A stretch of 64,000 nucleotides of DNA from Myxococcus fulvus. Its GTDB lineage: Bacteria > Myxococcota > Myxococcia > Myxococcales > Myxococcaceae. Shown here piece by piece: positions 54,231 through 61,163 of this stretch. The first letter of the stretch is position 1. Each line of letters opens with the position of its first letter. The translations under genes were made by a program, and so were the position numbers. The stretch covers positions 1,178,001 to 1,242,000 of the forward strand of contig NZ_FOIB01000002.1 in assembly GCF_900111765.1 (NCBI RefSeq), given 5' to 3'. The notes beneath the pieces are model-generated. The model was not told the origin of the DNA. It did not search any database and saw only the letters and a list, made by a program, of their open reading frames with translations.

Positions 54231-55754
54231 ATGCGCTGGCATCCCCCGAGCATCCTCGCCGCGGTCCTCTCACTGGTCGCCCTGCCCGCCTGGGCGCAGA
54301 CGACGAATGTCGCGCTCAACAAGCCCTCGACGGCGTCCTCCATCCACCCCAACGGGTATCCGACGCAGTTCGCGAACGCGAAGGCGTTCAACGGCATCCT
54401 GAACACGGAGGACCGATGGGCCGGGGCCTCGGTGCCCTCGGCGACGACGCCCGAGTGGATTGAAGTGGACCTGCAGGCCGTCCACCGCATCGAGGGGCTG
54501 ACGCTGTACTCGGGCCGCGACAACACCGTGGGCCAGCAGATGCTCGACTTCGACCTCCACCACCGGCTGGCGACCACGGCCGCCTTCGAGCCCGTGCCCG
54601 GTGGCTCCGTCACCAACAACACCCAGCCCACCTGGACGCTCACCTTGGCGCAGCCGCTGGAGACCCGCTACGTGCGCCTGTCGTGCAAGCGCGCGTCGGC
54701 CGACGGCCTGTGCCGGGTGCGGGAGCTGGAGCTGCGCGGCGTGCGGCTGGCCAACCAGCCGCCCACGGCGTTCGCGGGGAACGACACGGCCATCGTGCAG
54801 CCGGCCAGCACCGTCCAGTTGCAGGGCACGGCGAGCGACACGGACGGCACCATCGCCACGTATCAGTGGCAGCAGGCCTTCGGTCCGACGCCGGCCACGC
54901 TGACGGGGGCGACGACGCGGACGGTGACAGCGAGCAACCTGACGCCGGGCACGTACGTCTTCCGGTTCACCGCGACGGACAACGGTGGCGCGGCCGTGTC
55001 GGACACGGTGAGCGTCAAGGTACACGCGGGCACGCAGCCAGCGGACACGCGCGCGGGGAAGCTTCACGTGTGGTCGCGCGGCGGGACGTATGACACGGCG
55101 GTGTTCCTGCCCATCGAGTACGGCGCGGACCCGCTGAAGAAGTACCCGCTGGTCCTGTCGATGCATGGCAAGGGCGGCACGACGCTGTCGTCGGACCACA
55201 CGACGGTGCTCTCGAATCCGGAGGGCTTCATCCGGCAGCTCATCCCGGGCAAGGCGATTGTCACCACGTACCCGGCGGTGGTCATCGCGCCGCATGGGCC
55301 GGCCATCGGCGCGACGCCGCCCTACAACACGTACTTCAACGTGGACCTCATCCACGCGCTGGTGCTCCAGGCCATCACCCGCTTCAACATCGACCCGGAC
55401 CGCGTGACGATGACGGGCCTCTCCTTCGGCGGCGCGGGGGTGAACGACCAGCTGCTCAAGTACCGGAGCACCTACGCGGGCGGGATGCCGCTGGCATACA
55501 CGTCCCCCGTGGCCAATCCGCTGTGCAGCATCGCGGACTTCCCGCTGTGGGCCTCGGGCAACTCGGGCGACGGGACGTTCAACGCGTGGAAGTGGACCAA
55601 CCCCACCGACGGAGTGCTGACGCAGCTGCGCCAGTGCCCCAACTACACCGGGGAGATTCAAGTCACGGTGACGCCGGGCACCACCCACAGCGGCTGGGAT
55701 GAGTTCTGGAGCCGCCCGGATGCGCAGACCTGGCTCGTGAGCCAGGTGCGCTGA
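54231..55754 (+). CDS. Secreted discoidin/PKD/esterase protein
   Basis: A 507-residue secreted protein with signal peptide ILAAVLSLVALPAWA and then QTTNVALNKPSTASS. Domains: an F5/8C discoidin domain (~25-175), a PKD/K319L-type Ig domain (PPTAFAGNDTAIVQPASTVQ, GTIATYQWQQAFGPTPATLT) and an alpha/beta-hydrolase (~290-507) with LVLSMHGKGGTT, nucleophile Ser398 in MTGLSFGGAG and His486 in TTHSGWDEFW. Probably acts on an extracellular polysaccharide ester or polyester. It shares its three-part layout with the lipoprotein at 29270-30940. Confidence 0.87.
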   Translation: MRWHPPSILAAVLSLVALPAWAQTTNVALNKPSTASSIHPNGYPTQFANAKAFNGILNTEDRWAGASVPSATTPEWIEVDLQAVHRIEGLTLYSGRDNTVGQQMLDFDLHHRLATTAAFEPVPGGSVTNNTQPTWTLTLAQPLETRYVRLSCKRASADGLCRVRELELRGVRLANQPPTAFAGNDTAIVQPASTVQLQGTASDTDGTIATYQWQQAFGPTPATLTGATTRTVTASNLTPGTYVFRFTATDNGGAAVSDTVSVKVHAGTQPADTRAGKLHVWSRGGTYDTAVFLPIEYGADPLKKYPLVLSMHGKGGTTLSSDHTTVLSNPEGFIRQLIPGKAIVTTYPAVVIAPHGPAIGATPPYNTYFNVDLIHALVLQAITRFNIDPDRVTMTGLSFGGAGVNDQLLKYRSTYAGGMPLAYTSPVANPLCSIADFPLWASGNSGDGTFNAWKWTNPTDGVLTQLRQCPNYTGEIQVTVTPGTTHSGWDEFWSRPDAQTWLVSQVR

Positions 55755-55784
55755 CGTCCTGGACGCCGTGAGCCCGCGGCAACG

Positions 55785-56339
55785 TCAGAGCAGGCCGAGC
55801 ACGGTCAGCGTGCTTGGTCCGCTCAGCCGCGCGAGCCCTCCCGAGGTGTAGCAGGCGTCCAGGTCCGTGTTGAGGAACTCGGTGACCCGGACCGTGGTGG
55901 CCCCGGCGAACTTGCCCGACGACACCGAGCCGAAATGTGTCACGGTGACCGAGAGCCCCGCCCCCTGGACCGCCACCCGGGTCTGCACCAGCGTGGACGT
56001 CTCCCCCGTGTTCCAGGTCAGCACCGAAGGGGCCGTGCCAATCTCCAGCAACCCCAGGCAGGAGTAGTCCGTCGCCAGGGCGTTGGTGCTGTTGCTGGCG
56101 GAGGTCACACCGCCTCCCAGACAGTTCGAGTAGACAGCGGTCCCGGTGATGTTCACGTTCTGGGGCGTGGTGGTGAGCGGAGGCGAGTAATTGCTCGACA
56201 CCGAGCCGATGAGACAGCTGACGAGGGTGAGCAGGGGTTGCTCCGTCTGCACCAACGGCGTGGACGCCTCCGTGTCGACAGCTCCACCACACCCCATGAG
56301 ACAGACAGCGGTCACGACAGCCCACGGACGTCGAGACAT
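55785..56339 (-). CDS. Lipoprotein, paralogue of 22070-22636
   Basis: A 184-residue lipoprotein (WAVVTAVCLMGC, Cys17; GGGAGG just before ATG 56339). The mature part contains SNYSPPLTTTPQNVNITGTA, LTWNTGETSTLVQTRVAVQG, FGSVSSGKFAGATTVRVTEF and the C-terminal SGGLARLSGPSTLTVLGLL. These correspond segment by segment to the secreted protein at 22070-22636, but the anchor differs (lipid instead of a cleaved leader). Function unknown. Confidence 0.8.
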   Translation of the reverse strand: MSRRPWAVVTAVCLMGCGGAVDTEASTPLVQTEQPLLTLVSCLIGSVSSNYSPPLTTTPQNVNITGTAVYSNCLGGGVTSASNSTNALATDYSCLGLLEIGTAPSVLTWNTGETSTLVQTRVAVQGAGLSVTVTHFGSVSSGKFAGATTVRVTEFLNTDLDACYTSGGLARLSGPSTLTVLGLL

Positions 56340-56558
56340 GACGCCTCCCAGTGTGTGCCCTGGGAGAGGTACCGCGAGACCCGCTCCTCGGACCATTGTC
56401 TGACAGGGCAGCTCCCAGCGCATCGAGCGCCCCCGCGGCCTGACGCGGCGACCACATGAACACACGCGCCCTGGCAACGTCCCACCTGGAGCCGGCGCCG
56501 AGGTGTCGACTACGCTCCAGCGGTTGTCCTTGCCCAGAACCGTCACGGGAGAGGCACC

Positions 56559-56834
56559 ATGCAAACGAAGCGAGGCATCGCTGTCTGGCTGTGCATGATG
56601 GGGCTCGTCGCGAGCTGCGGGGCAGCGACCTCCGCCGAAGAGCCAGCATTGTCGTCCACCCAGGAGTCCCTGATTCCGCCCTGCACGACCTCCTACTTCA
56701 TCGCCTACTACACCGACGCGACGTACTCGACCTGGTCTGGCTCCGACTATTGTGACTGCGGGGACATTCGCAGACAGCCGGGAACCAAGACTCCGTACTC
56801 CATCGTCCACGACCCGCCCAGGCCCTGTCCCTGA
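56559..56834 (+). CDS. Small lipoprotein (DUF6289-like)
   Basis: A 91-residue lipoprotein (GIAVWLCMMGLVASC, Cys20). The mature 70 residues include YFIAYYTDATYSTWSGSDYC and CGDIRRQPGTKTPYSIVHDP. This YY-x-D-A-x-Y-S-T pattern with a following Cys-x-Cys recalls DUF6289 peptides common in Myxococcota, but the assignment is weak. Perhaps a small secreted effector or modified peptide. A strong hairpin follows. Confidence 0.65.
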   Translation: MQTKRGIAVWLCMMGLVASCGAATSAEEPALSSTQESLIPPCTTSYFIAYYTDATYSTWSGSDYCDCGDIRRQPGTKTPYSIVHDPPRPCP

Positions 56835-56842
56835 GCCACCGC

Positions 56843-56887
56843 GAGGGAGCCACCGGGCCCGCCTTTGCGCGCCTCGGTGGCTCCCTC
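56843..56887. terminator. Perfect 13-bp bidirectional hairpin
   Basis: GAGGGAGCCACCG (56843-56855) pairs perfectly with CGGTGGCTCCCTC (56875-56887) across a 19-base loop, between the convergent stops of the DUF6289-like gene and the ankyrin gene. Confidence 0.7.
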
Positions 56888-56900
56888 CATACGAGCCGGA

Positions 56901-58877
56901 CTACAGCCGGACGGCGCCTGTCTTGCTCAGCAGGTCGAACAGCTTCTCCCGGTCCAGCGTCCTGCCCTTGAACGCCTTCGGCACGAACACCTTCTTGAGC
57001 GCCACGTCCGAGGCGTCGAACCCACTCTTGTAGTGGTTCGCCGCCTTCACCTTCGCCTGCACGTCGTGGTCATCCTCGATGACCACCTCGGCCTTCAACA
57101 CACCGCCCACCCGGAGCGAGGCGTCGTTGCCGTGGCCCCAGACGACCTGGGCCTCCACGTCCTCGCCGACGATGACCTCGCCGTCCGTGTCCAGCCCGCT
57201 GACGCGCAGCGTGCCTCCCACCGCGAGCAACCCCTCCAGGCCCGCGTTGCGCAGCACCCCGCTCACCGTCAGGTCCCCCGTCACCAGCAGGGGCGCGTCG
57301 AGGTGCACGTCGCCCTTCACCACCAGGTTCCCCCGGACGAAGCGCGGCGCCTTCTTGAATCCCGGCGTCTGCGCCTCGGCGGGGAGCACGTCCCTTACGA
57401 GCTCCACGATGGCCATGACCGTCCACGGGAACTCTCCCTGGAGCGCGGCCGCGAGCTCATCCCACGACGTGGCCCCCTGGAGCTCGAGCCCCTTCAGGAC
57501 CTGCTCGATGGCGTCCACGTCCTCGCCCTCGTAGTACCAGGACGCGAGCACCGCCTTCTTCCGACGCTCCAGTTCCTCCAGCAGGGGACGCACGTCCAGG
57601 GCGCCCTTCTTGCCCTTGGGTACCTTGGCTCCCAGCAGTTGCGCGAGGGCCGCGTGCTTGTGCTCCAGCGCCTCCTGCACCGGCGTCTGGCCGCTGGAGT
57701 TCTTCAGCGTGACGTCCGCGCCGGCCGCGAGCAGGACCTCGATGACGGGCCCGCGCTCCTTGAAGCGCGCGTGCTGGTGCAGCGGCGTCCAACCCTTGCC
57801 CGCGTTGGGGTTGGCTCCCGCGTCGATGAGCGCCTTCGCCACCTGCGCGGTCCGAGCCTCGAAGAGCGCGGTGCGCCCCGCGCCGTCGAGCGCATCCACG
57901 GGGACGCCGCCCTTCGCGAGCGGGCCGATGCAGGACACGCTACCGTGCTCGGCGGCGGCATGGAGGGGCGTGGACTTGTCTCCATCGACAGCGTCCGTGG
58001 AGACGCCCAGGCGCAGCAGCTCCTTCACCAGGCCGGCGTCATCCACCATCGCGGCGAGGTGCAGCACGCCGCGCTTGTTCGAGTCCTTCGCGGACAGGTC
58101 CGCGCCCAGCGCGACCAGGGCCAGCACCCGGCCGATGCGGCTGTTCCCCTCGAAGCCCGGGCCGAAGAACGGCTTCGCATCGAGCCCCGCCGCGAGCAAC
58201 AGTCCCTTGTCGAACTCCTTGCCCTTCGCCTTCGCGGGCTTCTGCTTGCGCAGCCACGTGTGGAAGCCCTCGTCGGAGAAGGCGCCCTCCAGGCCCTGGA
58301 AGTTGAGCGGATCATCGTCGTCCGTCACGCCCTGGGCGCACATGCCGGGGTTCTCCTCCAGCAGGGAGAGCAGCTCGCGGTAGCCCTGCTCCTTCTTGCC
58401 CTGGGTGAGCGCGCGCCAGGCCGCGAGCCCACGGCGTCCGCGCTGATGGTCCGGCAGGGAACGCAGGGACTCGGCCTCGTCCAGCGCGGCCTCCACCTCG
58501 TCGAGCTGGGCCACGCTCGGGGTGCCTCGCACGAGGTCCTCGGCCCACTGGCTCAGGGCCAGCGAGCGGGCCTTCTGCGCGAGCGTCAGCTTGCCACCGG
58601 GCTTCGTGCCGCGCGTCAGCGCGAGGATGCGGTCACGCAGCGCCCAGTGCTCGGCCTTCACCTCGCGCGCCCAGCGATGGGGCTCCAGCCGCCGCGTCGG
58701 GTCCAGTGACCAGCTCAGGGAGTGGAGCGCCAGCAGGTGCTCGGGGTCCGCCGCCACCACCTGACGCAGCAGGACCATCGCTTGCTCGAGCTGCGGTGGC
58801 ATCTCGTCCAGCAGCGCATCCGCCTTCGTCATCAACGCGGCGACATCCACCTTCTTCGGTTCCCGGGCACGCGACAT
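56901..58877 (-). CDS. Ankyrin-repeat protein with polymer-forming-like C terminus
   Basis: A 658-residue soluble protein. ATG 58877 starts a homologous-looking helical region (EPKKVDVAALMTKADALLDE, MPPQLEQAMVLLRQVVAADP); in-frame codons upstream are non-coding. Ankyrin repeats span about 210-390 (NKRGVLHLAAMVDDAGLVKE, DKSTPLHAAAEHGSVSCIGP, GKGWTPLHQHARFKERGPVI). The C-terminal ~200 residues hold parallel-beta strands (RFVRGNLVVKGDVHLDAPLL, VTGDLTVSGVLRNAG, LLAVGGTLRVSGLDTDGEVI), like bactofilin/polymer-forming domains. No signal peptide. The combination suggests a cytoplasmic scaffold; its partner is unknown. Confidence 0.85.
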   Translation of the reverse strand: MSRAREPKKVDVAALMTKADALLDEMPPQLEQAMVLLRQVVAADPEHLLALHSLSWSLDPTRRLEPHRWAREVKAEHWALRDRILALTRGTKPGGKLTLAQKARSLALSQWAEDLVRGTPSVAQLDEVEAALDEAESLRSLPDHQRGRRGLAAWRALTQGKKEQGYRELLSLLEENPGMCAQGVTDDDDPLNFQGLEGAFSDEGFHTWLRKQKPAKAKGKEFDKGLLLAAGLDAKPFFGPGFEGNSRIGRVLALVALGADLSAKDSNKRGVLHLAAMVDDAGLVKELLRLGVSTDAVDGDKSTPLHAAAEHGSVSCIGPLAKGGVPVDALDGAGRTALFEARTAQVAKALIDAGANPNAGKGWTPLHQHARFKERGPVIEVLLAAGADVTLKNSSGQTPVQEALEHKHAALAQLLGAKVPKGKKGALDVRPLLEELERRKKAVLASWYYEGEDVDAIEQVLKGLELQGATSWDELAAALQGEFPWTVMAIVELVRDVLPAEAQTPGFKKAPRFVRGNLVVKGDVHLDAPLLVTGDLTVSGVLRNAGLEGLLAVGGTLRVSGLDTDGEVIVGEDVEAQVVWGHGNDASLRVGGVLKAEVVIEDDHDVQAKVKAANHYKSGFDASDVALKKVFVPKAFKGRTLDREKLFDLLSKTGAVRL

Positions 58878-59171
58878 GGCGCCGGAAGCTGCCACGCCCC
58901 CGGGAGGCCCGCGCGGAAATCGCACCGGCCTTGGACACCATCGCAATCCGAGAATTCTCCCGGTTCGAGACGAGAGGGAGAGCACGAGCACCGCGGGTCG
59001 AGACAGGTACGCTGCGGGTGTGAAGTCCCACGCCCCTGAAACCTGTTCGCGGCCATCGAGCCATGCAACGTCGGCGCGCTGGAGGGCCTGCTGGCGAAGT
59101 CGAAGCGGTCGCGGACCCGTTCCTCCGCGACCACGCCGTCGCCATGCGTCACCGGATGGCCGCGCGCTCAA

Positions 59172-59456
59172 TCAGAAACACGCACCACAACTCCTCGCGA
59201 CCTCCCCGGCCTCATAGGTGTCGTGCGGAGGGACATCCCTGCGGCAGACGAGATAGGCGACGTTGACCGTCCAATTGCATCCAGGCTCGCAATACCAGAG
59301 GGTGAACTGGGGGGAGAACCCCGGCTCGCAGGCCACCAGCGCCTGCTCGGTCTGCGCGGGACTCTCCGCATCGGCCTCGGGGCCGACCCCACATCCCAGC
59401 CCCAGCGTCCCAGCCATCACCACGAGCAAGCCACCCATCGAGAGTCTCATTGCCAT
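59172..59456 (-). CDS. Small Cys-rich lipoprotein
   Basis: A 94-residue lipoprotein (GGLLVVMAGTLGLGC, Cys22; GAGG 10 bases before ATG 59456). The mature peptide has an acidic linker (GPEADAESPAQTEQA) and a cysteine-rich C terminus: ACEPGFSPQFTLWYCEPGCN, VAYLVCRRDVPPHD, RSCGACF. Six cysteines suggest disulfides. No family is recognised. Confidence 0.65.
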   Translation of the reverse strand: MAMRLSMGGLLVVMAGTLGLGCGVGPEADAESPAQTEQALVACEPGFSPQFTLWYCEPGCNWTVNVAYLVCRRDVPPHDTYEAGEVARSCGACF

Positions 59457-59673
59457 TCATCACCTCGGATGCGCTGTGCGGGATTGCACCGGGCTCATTT
59501 GACTCGTCATCCCTCGGCGGCATCATGTCTGGGCCGATGCAAGCATTCGGCAGTGGACAGTCTCGAGGGCGGCAGGAGAGAGACCAGGGTGGAAGCTGGG
59601 ATGATGCACAGCACCCTGGAGAAGACCTCGCCAGGGTCGCGGCAGACGCAACCCTCACCGAAAGAGATACACC

Positions 59674-59871
59674 ATGAGAATGACGACCCTCCTCCTTGCC
59701 ATGGCCACGGGCCTGCTGACGTCTTGCGTCTCCGAGCCCCCGCCGACGTCCCAGCAAGCAGCGTGCGCCGCGGAGACGACGGTCGCCGCAGCGTCGGCCT
59801 CCTGCGAGTGTCACAATGATGGTTGCTGTTCAATGCTGCTGTGTCCCTACATCGACCCGGACTGCATCTGA
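59674..59871 (+). CDS. Very small Cys-rich lipoprotein
   Basis: A 65-residue lipoprotein (MTTLLLAMATGLLTSC, Cys18) with a 47-residue mature peptide ending in ASCECHNDGCCSMLLCPYID. Seven cysteines lie in the mature peptide after the lipidated one. It lies among other tiny exported products. Function unknown. Confidence 0.6.
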   Translation: MRMTTLLLAMATGLLTSCVSEPPPTSQQAACAAETTVAAASASCECHNDGCCSMLLCPYIDPDCI

Positions 59872-59922
59872 CATTGCGGGACGCTTCGGCGTGACGCGCC
59901 CGCGTGGCCGCCGAGCGTGCCT

Positions 59923-60351
59923 TCACATGACCCAGAGGCGATGCTCGGTCACCTGACCTTCAGAATCCCGCTCCAGGCGCAGTCCATGCGCACCCCGAGG
60001 CCCGAGGTGGCTCGCGGCGTACACCGCGAGCCCACGCCGGTACGGCGCGACCTCGAGCACGCCCACCTCGGTTGCCAGCGGGGAGTACACGGAGGAGCGC
60101 CGCAGCGCGCGATGACGCAGGTAGCGCCACACGTCCCGACGCACGAAGCCGGCGTCGGTCAGGAACCAGGCCGCGAGCAGCGGCACCGCCACCGTGGGCC
60201 CCTCGAGGTCCTCGTCGCGCTCGATGGGCCCCCATCGCAGCACCCAGGCCCCCCGAGGACGACGCTGCTCGTCACAGGACGACCAGTCCGCCACGAGGCG
60301 CCGGACCGCCTGCTCCACGAGCCAGCGGCCTGAAGTGTCCGCATCCGTCAT
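59923..60351 (-). CDS. Hypothetical protein
   Basis: A 142-residue protein. It contains GRWLVEQAVRRLVADWSSCD, RDVWRYLRHRALRRSSVYSP and LGPRGAHGLRLERDSEGQVT. No signal peptide, membrane helix or family is recognised. The frame is open much further upstream, but ATG 60351 is chosen because the extension is antisense to the DUF3060 gene. It converges on the small lipoprotein at 59674-59871. Confidence 0.6.
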   Translation of the reverse strand: MTDADTSGRWLVEQAVRRLVADWSSCDEQRRPRGAWVLRWGPIERDEDLEGPTVAVPLLAAWFLTDAGFVRRDVWRYLRHRALRRSSVYSPLATEVGVLEVAPYRRGLAVYAASHLGPRGAHGLRLERDSEGQVTEHRLWVM

Positions 60352-60526
60352 GGGCACGCGTGAAAGCACGATTCCGACACCGCCGCCATGCTCCCTGCCG
60401 CTGCGGGTGCCCAGATGAAGGGCCACTGCAATCCGGAGGCTGATGCCCGAGAAATCGCGCGGATTTTGAATCTCCGCGCCGCCGGTGCGTACATTGCGCG
60501 TGCATCCACACACGAGGTCCACCGCA

Positions 60527-61075
60527 ATGCGCAACCATTTCACGTCGAAGGCCTTCATCGTCATCGCCTGTGTGCTCGGGTCGATGTCCGCCAGCGCCCA
60601 GGACGACGACGAGGCCGCGTCGGTCAAGGTCGGCAAGGACGGCAACGTCCGGGTGAAGGCGCCGGGCGCCACCATCGAGGCTCGCGACGGCTCGGCCCGG
60701 GTTCGCGGCGGGGGCGTCGACATCCAGGCCGACGGCGCCTCGGCGCGTGACCGTGACGATGACGACGCGGCGGAGACGTCGTCCCAGAGCGAGGGCTCGC
60801 TCGAGCTGGTCGACTCCGACCGCACCGTGAAGCACGACTGCGGCGAAGGCGGCAAGGTGGAGATCGTCGGCTCCAGCAACCAGGTCATCCTGACCGGAAC
60901 CTGCGAGTACATCGAGGTGACGGGCAGCGAGAACAAGGTCAGCGCCCACACCGTGCGCCGCATCGAGACGACGGGCAGCGACAACAACGTCGTCTGGAAG
61001 CACGGCCCCCAGAAGGGCAAGAAGCCGCGCATCAGCAACACCGGCACCAACAACCGCATCTCCCAGGCGCGCTGA
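60527..61075 (+). CDS. DUF3060-domain secreted protein
   Basis: A 182-residue exported protein with signal peptide AFIVIACVLGSMSASA, then QDDDEAAS. The middle is acidic and repetitive (VKVGKDGNVRVKAPGATIEA). The C-terminal DUF3060 domain has HDCGEGGKVEIVGSSNQVIL, TGTCEYIEVTGSENKVSAHT and VRRIETTGSDNNVVWKHG: three G-S-x-N-x-V repeats that form a small parallel beta-helix. The function is unknown; the family is common in Myxococcota and Actinobacteria. A hairpin follows. Confidence 0.88.
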   Translation: MRNHFTSKAFIVIACVLGSMSASAQDDDEAASVKVGKDGNVRVKAPGATIEARDGSARVRGGGVDIQADGASARDRDDDDAAETSSQSEGSLELVDSDRTVKHDCGEGGKVEIVGSSNQVILTGTCEYIEVTGSENKVSAHTVRRIETTGSDNNVVWKHGPQKGKKPRISNTGTNNRISQAR

Positions 61076-61096
61076 GCCGAGACGTCGCGCAGAGGT

Positions 61097-61118
61097 GGGG
61101 CGGGCAGCCCTCCGCCCC
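61097..61118 (+). terminator. Hairpin after the DUF3060 gene
   Basis: GGGGCGG (61097-61103) pairs with CCGCCCC (61112-61118) around an 8-base loop, followed by CCTTT. It is 21 bases past the stop; a short intrinsic terminator is likely. Confidence 0.55.
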
Positions 61119-61163
61119 CCTTTCGGGTACACTGTCCCCGCAGGCTCGACGAGGGGGACGTCC

